A stretch of 32,038 nucleotides of DNA from Pseudonocardia xinjiangensis. Its GTDB lineage: Bacteria; Actinomycetota; Actinomycetes; Mycobacteriales; Pseudonocardiaceae. The translations under genes were made by a program, and so were the position numbers. Numbering within the stretch: position 1 is the first letter of the stretch; every line of letters starts with the position of its first letter. Positions 1 to 7,502 of the stretch are shown here, one piece after another. The notes under the pieces were generated by a model. It did not search any database. It was given only the letters and a program-made list of their open reading frames with translations, and was not told the DNA's origin. The stretch lies in contig NZ_JAAXKY010000086.1 in NCBI RefSeq assembly GCF_012911925.1, forward strand, positions 1 through 32,038. The letters run 5' to 3'.

Positions 1-183
1 GCCGTGGTCGGGGCGGGCGCGGTGGTCTCACCGAACGCGGAGGTCCCGCCGCGCCGGATGGCGCTGGGCGTCCCGGCGCGCGTGCGCGAGGGCCACGAGG
101 TGCCCGAGGGCTACTTCGACCATGCCGTGCAGAGCTACATCCAGCGCGGCAAGCGGTTCCGCGCCGAACTGCGGAGGATCTGA
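1..183 (+). CDS. Gamma-carbonic-anhydrase-like hexapeptide-repeat protein, C-terminal end (partial)
   Basis: The first 60 codons are open from base 1 and end in TGA at 181-183. The visible residues (AVVGAGAVVSP, then PPRRMALGVPARVRE) are the last turns of a left-handed beta-helix and the G-x-P-A-[KR]-x-[RV] exit motif typical of gamma-carbonic anhydrase/YrdA-like and related hexapeptide transferases. A helical, basic tail (YIQRGKRFRAELRRI) follows, as usual in that family. The catalytic histidines would lie upstream, outside the window, so activity cannot be judged. The stop overlaps the ATG of ung by one base (TGATG), which suggests co-transcription and translational coupling. It could instead be another hexapeptide acyltransferase. 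Confidence 0.75.
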   Translation, partial: AVVGAGAVVSPNAEVPPRRMALGVPARVREGHEVPEGYFDHAVQSYIQRGKRFRAELRRI

Positions 184-860
184 TGGCCAAGCCGCTCGAG
201 GAGGTCGTGGAGGCCGGCTGGGCGCGGGCGCTGGCCCCGGTGGCTCCGGTTGTGGCCGACATGGGGGAGTTCCTGCGCGCCGAGCTGGCCGCGGGGCGCC
301 GCTACCTGCCGGCCGGGCCGAACGTGCTGCGCGCGTTCACCCAGCCGTTCGACGAGGTGCGGGTGCTGATCGTCGGCCAGGACCCGTACCCGACGCCGGG
401 ACACGCGATCGGGCTGTCGTTCTCCGTGGCGCCGCAGACCCGTCCCGTTCCCCGCTCGCTGGCCAACATCTTCCGCGAGTACAGCGAGGACCTCGGGTAC
501 CCCACCCCGTCCACCGGCGATCTCACGCCGTGGGCCGACCAGGGTGTGCTGCTGCTCAACAGGGTGCTCACGGTGGAGCCGGGCAACCCGGGCTCGCACC
601 GCGACAAGGGCTGGGAGAAGGTCACCGAGCAGGCGATCCGGGCCCTCGTCGACCGGGACGGCGAACCGCTCGTCGCGATCCTCTGGGGCCGGGACGCGCG
701 CAACCTGGTGCCGCTGCTCGTGGACGTGCCGTGCGTCGAGTCGGCCCACCCCAGCCCGATGTCCGCCGACCGCGGGTTCTTCGGGTCCCGCCCGTTCAGC
801 CGGGCGAACGCCCTGCTCGAGGAGCTGGGCGGGGAGCCGGTCGACTGGAAGCTGCCCTGA
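183..860 (+). CDS. ung: Uracil-DNA glycosylase (family 1)
   Basis: The protein has 225 residues, the normal length for family 1 UDG, which removes uracil from DNA as the first step of base-excision repair. The water-activating motif GQDPYP is at 65-70 with catalytic Asp67, the uracil-binding LLLN is near 123-126, and the minor-groove loop HPSPMSA starts at His189. All signature residues are present, so it should be active. The ATG overlaps the stop of the upstream hexapeptide-repeat gene. A GGCCGGCGCCGGCC palindrome lies 22 bases past the stop (882-895), inside the 3' end of the convergent P450 gene, and may help to end transcription. From memory, ung sits beside rpmB, a DAK2 protein and recG in mycobacteria, which fits this context. 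Confidence 0.97.
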   Translation: MAKPLEEVVEAGWARALAPVAPVVADMGEFLRAELAAGRRYLPAGPNVLRAFTQPFDEVRVLIVGQDPYPTPGHAIGLSFSVAPQTRPVPRSLANIFREYSEDLGYPTPSTGDLTPWADQGVLLLNRVLTVEPGNPGSHRDKGWEKVTEQAIRALVDRDGEPLVAILWGRDARNLVPLLVDVPCVESAHPSPMSADRGFFGSRPFSRANALLEELGGEPVDWKLP

Positions 861-875
861 TCCGGACGACCGCCG

Positions 876-2084
876 TCAGGAGGCCGGCGCCGGCCGGGTG
901 GCGACCTGGAGCGCGGTGAGGGCGTTGATCAGCACGGCGTCGCCGACGGGCAGGTCGTCCGCGGGGGTGGCCAGCCGCAGGTCGGGGAAGCGCGTGATCA
1001 GGGAGCTCAGTGCGATGCGGGCCTCGAGCCGGGCGAGCGGCGCGCCGAGGCAGTGGTGGATGCCGTGCCCGAACGCCAGGTGCGGGGTGGGCGTGCGGGT
1101 GACGTCGAGGACGTCGGCGCCCGGCAGGTGCGACGTGTCGCGGTTGGCGGCCAGCAGCCCGGTGAGCACGACGTCTCCTGCGGAGATCGTGACGCCGCCG
1201 AGCTCGAACGTCTCGGTGGCGACGCGCTGCGTGGCGATCTGCAACGGGCCGTCGAACCGCAGCAGCTCCTCGACGGCAGCGGGGATCCGGGCAGGCTCCG
1301 CACGCAGCACCGCCAGCTGCTCGGGGTGGGTGAGCAGGGCGAACGTGGCGTTGGCGATGAAGTTGACGGTGGTCTCGTGGCCCGCGACCAGCAGCAGGAT
1401 CACCAGCGACGTGAGCTCGTCCTCGGAGAGCTGGTCGCTGCCGTCACGGACGGCGATCACGGCCGAGAGCAGGTCGTCGGCGGGTTGTGCGCGTTTGGTC
1501 GCGATCAGCTCGCGCACGTACCCGACCAGGTCGGTGGCCGCTTCGGCGAAGACCTCGAAGCCGACGACGGCCGGGTCGATGATCTGTGCCGACCAGGTGC
1601 GGAAGTCGGCCCGGCGCTCCTCCGGGATGCCGAGCAGGTCGCAGATCACCGTCATCGGCAACGGGTAGGCGAACGTGGTGACGAGATCGGCCGACTCGAC
1701 GTCGACGAGCGCGTCCAGCAGTCCGTCGACCACCTGTTGGATGCGTGGGGCCAGCAGGTCGATGCGGCGCATCGTGAACGCCCCCGACACGAGCTTCCGG
1801 AGCCGGGTGTGGTTGGGCGGGTCACTGCTCAGCATCTCCGTGCGGGTGGCGGCGAGCAGCGCCGGATCGAGCCGGTGGCCGAAGATGTTGGCGCCCCCGC
1901 CGCCCTTGACCAGCCGGGGGTCGGTCAGGCTGGCGCGCGCTTCGTCGTAGCCGGTGATCAGCCAGGTCGACCGCGAGCGGGTCCGGTGCATGAGGTGCAC
2001 GGGACCACGGTCGTTCAGAACGGTGTACGCGCTGTGGCGCTTCCCGTGGGTGGCCGACCGGAACGGGTCGGGGGCGAGGGTCAT
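876..2084 (-). CDS. Cytochrome P450 monooxygenase
   Basis: This 402-residue soluble bacterial P450 carries all the diagnostic motifs. These are the I-helix oxygen-activation sequence AGHETT at 234-239, the K-helix ExxR (ELLR, 273-276), and the heme-binding loop FGHGIHHCLG with the axial Cys at about 355. It resembles the CYP107-like actinobacterial class, but the substrate cannot be deduced. ATG at 2084 is preferred because AGGAG lies 6 bases upstream; an in-frame GTG at 2087 would leave only 3. No ferredoxin or reductase gene is adjacent, so electrons must come from partners encoded elsewhere. It is convergent with ung (15 bases apart) and lies downstream of rpmB on the same strand, separated from it by a strong hairpin and a possible operator. 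It looks like an insertion into an otherwise conserved block. Confidence 0.95.
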   Translation of the reverse strand: MTLAPDPFRSATHGKRHSAYTVLNDRGPVHLMHRTRSRSTWLITGYDEARASLTDPRLVKGGGGANIFGHRLDPALLAATRTEMLSSDPPNHTRLRKLVSGAFTMRRIDLLAPRIQQVVDGLLDALVDVESADLVTTFAYPLPMTVICDLLGIPEERRADFRTWSAQIIDPAVVGFEVFAEAATDLVGYVRELIATKRAQPADDLLSAVIAVRDGSDQLSEDELTSLVILLLVAGHETTVNFIANATFALLTHPEQLAVLRAEPARIPAAVEELLRFDGPLQIATQRVATETFELGGVTISAGDVVLTGLLAANRDTSHLPGADVLDVTRTPTPHLAFGHGIHHCLGAPLARLEARIALSSLITRFPDLRLATPADDLPVGDAVLINALTALQVATRPAPAS

Positions 2085-2123
2085 CACGATCTCCTGGAGC
2101 CGTATGGGACGTCGGGAGACCTG

Positions 2124-2146
2124 ATCTCGGAACCCCCGGCCGAGAT
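2124..2146. promoter_or_regulatory. Candidate operator (inverted repeat) upstream of the P450 gene
   Basis: ATCTCGG (2124-2130) and CCGAGAT (2140-2146) form a perfect 7-base inverted repeat with a 9-base spacer, 40 bases upstream of the P450 start. Size and spacing fit a TetR- or MarR-type dimer site. No regulator gene is adjacent, so the assignment is inference. Confidence 0.35.
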
Positions 2147-2210
2147 ACTGACACGATCATGAAGCGGGGCAGCTCACACCGCGAGCGCGGTCACATGCTG
2201 GTCCGGAACG

Positions 2211-2252
2211 GCAGAACGCCGCCGTCCGCTGGTGCGGAGGGCGGCGTTCTGC
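2211..2252 (-). terminator. Long hairpin terminator downstream of rpmB
   Basis: GCAGAACGCCGCC (2211-2223) pairs perfectly with GGCGGCGTTCTGC (2240-2252). Inside it TCCGC/GCGGA pairs again around a TGGT loop, with one G-G mismatch between the two stems, so 18 base pairs form in all. It begins 24 bases after the rpmB stop on the minus strand. There is no U-tract, which is common for actinobacterial terminators. It should insulate the P450 gene from rpmB transcription. Confidence 0.75.
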
Positions 2253-2276
2253 GGAAAGCTGGTTGTGGTCGGCCGC

Positions 2277-2468
2277 TCAGGCGCGAGCGACCTTGCCCGC
2301 CTTCAGGCAGGACGTGCACACGTTGAGGCGCTGGCGGTTGCCACCACCCAGGCGGGCACGGACGGTCTGGATGTTCGGGTTCCAGCGGCGGTGGGTGCGG
2401 CGGTGCGAGTGCGAGACGGACATGCCGAAGCCCGGACCCTTGCCGCAGACGTCGCAGACGGCAGCCAC
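2277..2468 (-). CDS. rpmB: 50S ribosomal protein L28 (zinc-binding, C+ form)
   Basis: The 63 residues begin VAAVCDVCGKGPGFGMSVSH and end CTSCLKAGKVARA, clearly bacterial L28. Two CxxC pairs (Cys5/8 and Cys51/54) make this the zinc-binding C+ form; cysteine-free paralogues are the ones usually induced under zinc starvation in actinobacteria. The GTG start at 2468 is supported by GAGGAG about 8 bases upstream. A TATCGT box (2494-2489 on the minus strand) is a possible -10. The gene is divergent from the DAK2-domain gene and is followed by a strong hairpin, so it is probably monocistronic. Confidence 0.96.
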   Translation of the reverse strand: MAAVCDVCGKGPGFGMSVSHSHRRTHRRWNPNIQTVRARLGGGNRQRLNVCTSCLKAGKVARA

Positions 2469-2572
2469 GTCGGACACTCCTCGGGTAGACGATAGGGGGA
2501 AGCCGGGTTCACCCCGGTCGCAATGAGCGAGAGTACCCGCGCCACCGGACGGGGTGCACACCACCCGGTCGC

Positions 2573-2588
2573 TACCCTGTTCCGGGTG
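2573..2588 (+). promoter_or_regulatory. Leaderless-type promoter -10 box for the DAK2 gene
   Basis: TACCCT at 2573-2578 matches the actinobacterial TANNNT -10 element and lies 7 bases before GTG 2586. A transcript would start at or next to the start codon. This supports GTG 2586 over ATG 2523. No clear -35 is visible. Confidence 0.55.
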
Positions 2589-4253
2589 CCCCCCATCCTC
2601 GACTCCGCCCTGCTCACCGGATGGACGCGGGCCGCCACGCAGGCGCTCGAACGGCACCGCGCCGAGATCGACCGCATCAACGTCTTCCCGGTGCCCGACG
2701 GCGACACCGGCACGAACCTGCTGCTGACGATGCGCGCCGCCACGGAGGCGGTGCTCCGGGTGCTGCGGGACAACGCGGACGGCCCGGCCCGGGGGGCGGC
2801 TGTGGTGGCCGGGGCTCTCGCGCGGGGCGCACTCGTGGGGGCGAGGGGCAACTCCGGGGTGATCCTGTCCCAGGTGCTGCGCGGTGTGGCCGACGCGGTG
2901 GCGGCGGTCGTGGGTCCCACGCCGGCCGGTGCCGTACTGGCCGACGCGCTCGGCCGGGCGCACCGGCTCGCCACGGCGGCCGTCACCCGGCCACGGGAGG
3001 GCACCGTGCTGTCGGTGCTCGGGGCGGCGGCGCGCGCCGCGGCAGCCGCGGGCTCCGACCGGCTCGACGACGTGGCGTGCGCCGCGGCCGAGGCGGCGGC
3101 GGGCGCGGTGCAGGCCACCACGGGGCAGCTGCCCGAGCTGGCCAGGGCGGGCGTCGTCGACGCGGGTGGGCTCGGTCTCTACCTCGTGCTCGACGCGCTG
3201 GCGGGGCTGGTGAGCGGGCGGACCGGCACGGCCCGGCTCCCGGCCACGGGCGCGCCCGCCCGGCAGCCCGCACGCGGGCGGGACGTCCTCGTCGCGGAGC
3301 GGGAGGGCGGGTCGCCCGGTTACGACTACGAGGTGATGTACCTGCTCGAGAGCCCCGCCGACGAGCGGATGGGCGCGCTGCGCGGCGAGCTCGACGCGCT
3401 GGGGGACTGCGTCTCCGTCGTCGGCGACGGGGACGGCCTGTGGAACGTCCACGTGCACTGCTCCGACGTGGGGGCGGCCATCGAGGCGGGGCTCGCCGTG
3501 GGCAGGCCGCACCGGATCACGGTGATCCGGTTCGCCGACCAGGTCCGGGACGCCCTCACGGCCGGGGCCGGCGAGACCGGGCGGTTCGTCCGCGACCGTG
3601 CCGTGCTGATGGTCGTCGCCGGTGCGGAGCTCGCGGAGCTGGCCCGGTCGGCGGGCGCCGCCGTGCTGGAACGGCCGCGTGACCGTGAGGTGGAGGCGTG
3701 CGACCTGGTGGCCGCGCTGGCCGGCACGCGGGCCCGGCACGTCGTGCTGCTTCCCGGTGACGGGGAGCTCACCGCCGTGGCCGAGCAGGCCGCGGCGGTG
3801 GCCCGGCGCGAGGGGCAGGAGGTGCTCGTAGTGCCCACGGCGTCGGTGCTGCAGGGGCTCGCGGCGCTCGCCGTGCACGACCCGCAGCGGCGCGCGGGCG
3901 ACGACGTCGTCGCGATGGCCGAGGCCGCGGCGGGCACCCGCACCGGTGGCCTGGTGGTGGCCGAGTCCGAGGCGCTCACCTGGGTGGGGCCGTGCGAGCC
4001 CGGCGACGTCCTCGGCATCAGCGACGGCGAGGTCGTCGTGATCGCCCCGGATCTTGCTGTCGGTGGGTTGTGGTTGGCTCACCGCATGCTCACCGCTGGT
4101 GGCGAGCTCGTCACCGTCCTGCTGGGGGAGGGCGCCGACGACGCACTCGCCGACGGGCTCGCGGCCGACCTGCGCCGCACCCATCCCGAGGTCGACGTCG
4201 TCGTGCACCGCGGCGGGCAGACCGGCTTCGCGATCGTGCTGGGGGTGGAGTGA
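2586..4253 (+). CDS. DAK2/DhaL-domain protein, fatty-acid-kinase (FakA)-like
   Basis: The protein has 555 residues from GTG 2586. The N-terminal DhaL domain (about 1-200) carries INVFPVPDGDTGTN (31-44), whose aspartates bind Mg-ATP in dihydroxyacetone kinase L subunits and in FakA. The remaining 350 residues match the layout of the YloV/FakA family (middle plus C-terminal FakA-type domains). In Firmicutes FakA phosphorylates fatty acids delivered by a DegV-type FakB; whether the actinobacterial protein does so is unproven, and no degV gene is nearby. The stop overlaps the recG start (GTGA), so the two are coupled, and the same pair exists in mycobacteria (Rv2974c-Rv2973c, from memory). An in-frame ATG at 2523 would add 21 residues that lack family character. 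Confidence 0.88.
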   Translation: MPPILDSALLTGWTRAATQALERHRAEIDRINVFPVPDGDTGTNLLLTMRAATEAVLRVLRDNADGPARGAAVVAGALARGALVGARGNSGVILSQVLRGVADAVAAVVGPTPAGAVLADALGRAHRLATAAVTRPREGTVLSVLGAAARAAAAAGSDRLDDVACAAAEAAAGAVQATTGQLPELARAGVVDAGGLGLYLVLDALAGLVSGRTGTARLPATGAPARQPARGRDVLVAEREGGSPGYDYEVMYLLESPADERMGALRGELDALGDCVSVVGDGDGLWNVHVHCSDVGAAIEAGLAVGRPHRITVIRFADQVRDALTAGAGETGRFVRDRAVLMVVAGAELAELARSAGAAVLERPRDREVEACDLVAALAGTRARHVVLLPGDGELTAVAEQAAAVARREGQEVLVVPTASVLQGLAALAVHDPQRRAGDDVVAMAEAAAGTRTGGLVVAESEALTWVGPCEPGDVLGISDGEVVVIAPDLAVGGLWLAHRMLTAGGELVTVLLGEGADDALADGLAADLRRTHPEVDVVVHRGGQTGFAIVLGVE

Positions 4254-6448
4254 GCGACGTCGACATGCTGAGCCCGCTCCTGCCGCTGGTCGGCAAGCGG
4301 GCGGCCGAGCTGCTCGCAGCCCAGCTCGAGATCCACACCGTCGGCGACCTGGTGCGCCACTACCCCCGCCGCTACGTCGACCGGGGCAAGCTCACCGACA
4401 TCGCCGGGCTGGAGATCGGGGAGCACGCCACCCTGGTCGCGCAGGTGGAGAAGACCACGCTGCGCGACATGCGCGCCCGCCGGGGCAAGCTGCTGAGCGT
4501 CGTCATCCGCGACGAGAAGGGCGCCACCCTCGACTGCACGTTCTTCAACGGCCACAAGGTGCAGCACGTCATCCACCCCGGGGTGCGTGCGGTGTTCTCG
4601 GGCAAGGTCGGGGTGTTCAACAAGAAGCTGCAGCTCACCCACCCGCAGTTCGAGCCGCTCGACGAGGCCGACGAGATCCGCCCCTTCCTGTCGGTCTACC
4701 CGGCCACCGGCAAGATCAACTCGCAGGAGATCGCCCGCTGCGTGCGCCAGGTGCTCGACCTGCTCGACGACCCCACCGACCCGCTGCCCGCCTCGCTGCG
4801 GCAGCGCGAGGGCCTGGCCGAGCTGGGCCGGGCCCTGCGGCGCATCCACGTGCCCGAGTCCGAGGCCGACTTCCACGCCGCCCGCAACCGCCTGGTCTGG
4901 GACGAGGCGATGGGCGTCCAGCTCGCGCTGGCCCTGCGCAGGCAGGCCACCGTCTCGCGGCCGGCCGCCGCGTGCCCGCCGAAGCCCGGTGGCCTGCTCG
5001 ACGCCTTCGACGCCGCGCTGCCCTTCACGCTCACCGCGGGCCAGCACGCCGTCGGCGCGGAGATCGCCGCCGACCTCGCGCGTGAGCACCCGATGAACCG
5101 CCTCGTGCAGGGCGACGTCGGGGCGGGCAAGACGGTGATCGCGCTGCGGGCGATGCTGCAGGTCGTCGACGGTGGCCGGCAGGCGGCCCTGCTGGCGCCC
5201 ACCGAGGTGCTCGCCGCCCAGCACGCCCGGTCGTTGCGCACGCTGCTGGGCCCGCTCGGGCGCTCCGGCGAGCTCGGCGGGGCCGACCAGGCCACCGCCG
5301 TCACGCTGCTCACCGGATCGCTGGGCACGAAGGCCCGCCGTCAGGCGCTGCTCGACGCGCAGTCCGGAGCGGCCGGGATCGTCGTCGGCACCCACGCGCT
5401 GATCCAGGACCACGTCGGGTTCGCCGACCTCGGCCTGGTGGTGGTCGACGAGCAGCACCGCTTCGGCGTCGAGCAGCGCGACGCACTGCGCGGGCGCGGC
5501 GAGCTCGCGCCCCACATGCTGGTCATGACGGCCACGCCGATCCCCCGCACCGTCGCGATGACGGTGTACGGCGACCTGGAGGTCTCCGCGCTGCGTGAGC
5601 TGCCCGGCGGCCGCTCGCCCATCGCCACCACCGTGGTCCCGCTGGCGGAGAAGCCCACGTGGCTGCAGCGGGTCTGGCGGCGCGTGCACGAGGAGGTCGC
5701 GGCGGGCCACCAGGTCTACATCGTGTGCCCGCGGGTCGGGGGCGACAACGGGAAGGGCGATCCCGACGCCGACCTGGTGGATCTCGACGATCCCGACGAG
5801 GGCGCCGACTCCGACGACGGCGCCGCCCGCCGTCCCCCGCTCGCGGTGCTGGAGGTGGCGCCCCGGCTGGAGGAGGGAGCGCTGCACGGGCTGCGGATCG
5901 GGATCCTGCACGGCAAGCTCCCGCCCGACGAGAAGGACACCGTGATGCGGGCCTTCGAGCGCGGCGAGCTCGACGTCCTGGTCGCCACCACCGTCATCGA
6001 GGTGGGCGTCGACGTCCCCAACGCCACCGGCATGGTCATCCTCGACGCCGACCGCTTCGGTCTCTCCCAGCTCCACCAGCTCCGCGGTCGGGTGGGCCGG
6101 GGCTCCGCGGCCGGCGTCTGCCTCCTCGTCACCGAGGCGCCGGAGGCGAGCACGGCGCGGGAACGGCTCGACGCGATCGCCGGCACCACCGACGGCTTCG
6201 AGCTCGCCCGGCTCGACCTCGAACTGCGCCGGGAAGGCGACGTGCTGGGCGCCCTGCAGTCCGGGCGCCGTTCCGGGCTGCGGCTGCTGTCGCTGCTGCG
6301 CCACGAGGAGATCATCGCCAAGGCGCGGGTCTACGCGGCCGACATCGTGGCCGAGGACCCTGGCCTGCGCGGCCGTCCCGGGCTCGCCGCACTCGTCGGC
6401 GAGACCGTGGGCGACGAGGAGCGCGCGGCCTACCTCGACAAGGTCTGA
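4250..6448 (+). CDS. recG: ATP-dependent DNA helicase RecG
   Basis: The protein has 732 residues from GTG 4250, which overlaps the upstream stop. The order is an N-terminal wedge/OB domain (about 50-150) that binds branched DNA, then SF2 helicase domain 1 with Walker A GDVGAGKT (288-295) and DEQH box (400-403), then helicase domain 2 ending in the QLRGRVGRG motif VI. RecG regresses stalled replication forks and processes recombination junctions. An acidic, low-complexity insert rich in Asp (around 505-530) sits between the helicase domains. The gene is convergent with a membrane-protein gene 10 bases away. Translational coupling to the DAK2 gene probably sets its expression. Confidence 0.96.
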   Translation: MSDVDMLSPLLPLVGKRAAELLAAQLEIHTVGDLVRHYPRRYVDRGKLTDIAGLEIGEHATLVAQVEKTTLRDMRARRGKLLSVVIRDEKGATLDCTFFNGHKVQHVIHPGVRAVFSGKVGVFNKKLQLTHPQFEPLDEADEIRPFLSVYPATGKINSQEIARCVRQVLDLLDDPTDPLPASLRQREGLAELGRALRRIHVPESEADFHAARNRLVWDEAMGVQLALALRRQATVSRPAAACPPKPGGLLDAFDAALPFTLTAGQHAVGAEIAADLAREHPMNRLVQGDVGAGKTVIALRAMLQVVDGGRQAALLAPTEVLAAQHARSLRTLLGPLGRSGELGGADQATAVTLLTGSLGTKARRQALLDAQSGAAGIVVGTHALIQDHVGFADLGLVVVDEQHRFGVEQRDALRGRGELAPHMLVMTATPIPRTVAMTVYGDLEVSALRELPGGRSPIATTVVPLAEKPTWLQRVWRRVHEEVAAGHQVYIVCPRVGGDNGKGDPDADLVDLDDPDEGADSDDGAARRPPLAVLEVAPRLEEGALHGLRIGILHGKLPPDEKDTVMRAFERGELDVLVATTVIEVGVDVPNATGMVILDADRFGLSQLHQLRGRVGRGSAAGVCLLVTEAPEASTARERLDAIAGTTDGFELARLDLELRREGDVLGALQSGRRSGLRLLSLLRHEEIIAKARVYAADIVAEDPGLRGRPGLAALVGETVGDEERAAYLDKV

Positions 6449-6462
6449 CGCCGGCGCGTCAG
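6445..6462. terminator. Shared hairpin between convergent recG and membrane-protein gene
   Basis: CTGACGC (6445-6451) and GCGTCAG (6456-6462) pair perfectly around CGGC. Each arm contains the stop codon of one gene: TGA 6446-6448 of recG, and the TGA of the minus-strand gene read from 6461-6459. It could serve as a compact bidirectional terminator. Confidence 0.5.
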
Positions 6463-7316
6463 GCGGGGAGCGCACCCCGGGCGGCGGCGTCGAGAGCGGC
6501 CCCGGCCGACACCGGCAGGTGGATCACCCCGGCGCGGTCGAGCTTGCCGAGCTCCGCGCGGGCACGGGCGTACGCGGCGAGGCGCTCCGGGTCGCTGTCG
6601 GAGTCGCGGGCCGTGGTGAGCAGCTTGATCACGCGCTCCACCGTGCCGCGCTCGGCGGCGGACAGCCCGGAGAGGCGGATGCGCTGGGCTGCCTCGCGGG
6701 CGGCCTGCCACGCGCGCTCGGCGCGGTCGACGGCGGCGACGAATGCGGCGGCGTGCTGCGGCGGCGGGAACCGGTCGGTGTCGAGGGCCTGCGCCTCGGC
6801 GAACGCGTCGACGAACCGCGCGGTGCTGGGCACGGACACGTCGGCGAGAGCGGGGAGGCGCAGCACCTCCATGGGATCGCACTCGAAGGCGGCGTACTGG
6901 CTGCGCAGGCCGTGGAACCGCGCGCGGGCCTGTCCCCAGACCACGTCGTGCCGTGGCGCCGGACGCACCGGCTGCGGGGCGGGGGCCGCGCTGTGGCGCC
7001 GGAGCGCCGCGTGGCGGCGGTTGCGGTGCACGGCCACGAACGCGAGCGTGCCCGCCACCAGCATCGGTGCCGAGCCGGCCACGATCGCCACGCCGAGCAG
7101 GACGAGGCTGATGATCGCCATCGTCATCACCAGCGCGCCGGCTCCGCCTGCCACCACCGGTACGGCGATCAGGAACAGCCACGGCGACCGCAAGTGCGGC
7201 CCGCGCCGGCCGTGGCCCGACCCGTGCCTCCGGCGGCCGCGCCGCGTCTCGGCCGCCTCCCGCAGGCGGCGCCCCTCCGCGAAAGCGGCGGACTGCCCCG
7301 GCCGGACTCGTGGCAT
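6459..7316 (-). CDS. Conserved membrane protein of unknown function (next to recG)
   Basis: The protein has 285 residues. A basic N-terminal cytoplasmic segment (1-43) is followed by two hydrophobic stretches (about 45-70 and 75-97), a His/Arg-rich loop and a helical C-terminal domain (about 130-285) containing VWGQARARFHGLRSQYAAFECDP in two parts around 138. I do not recognise a catalytic motif. Mycobacteria carry a membrane protein at the same place next to recG (Rv2972c, from memory), so this may be its counterpart. ATG 7316 is chosen because GAAGGG lies 9 bases upstream and the protein then starts with MPRVRPGQ. Upstream in-frame starts (to 7412) would add 32 residues without features. 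It is divergent from pyc (186 bases). Confidence 0.8.
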   Translation of the reverse strand: MPRVRPGQSAAFAEGRRLREAAETRRGRRRHGSGHGRRGPHLRSPWLFLIAVPVVAGGAGALVMTMAIISLVLLGVAIVAGSAPMLVAGTLAFVAVHRNRRHAALRRHSAAPAPQPVRPAPRHDVVWGQARARFHGLRSQYAAFECDPMEVLRLPALADVSVPSTARFVDAFAEAQALDTDRFPPPQHAAAFVAAVDRAERAWQAAREAAQRIRLSGLSAAERGTVERVIKLLTTARDSDSDPERLAAYARARAELGKLDRAGVIHLPVSAGAALDAAARGALPA

Positions 7317-7502
7317 CACGTCGCACCCTTCGTCGTCACGAAGCCGGCCGGTGAACGAGGCCGGGACGGCGGCCCGGCCGGCCCGTGGGCCGAACGTGTC
7401 GCACCTCTCCATTCGTACCGAAGCGCGGTGTGCTTCGCAGGGTCCGATCGAGTGCCCGCAGGTACCGTTCGCCTTCCACGCTGATCAGCAGGGAGGGTTG
7501 CC

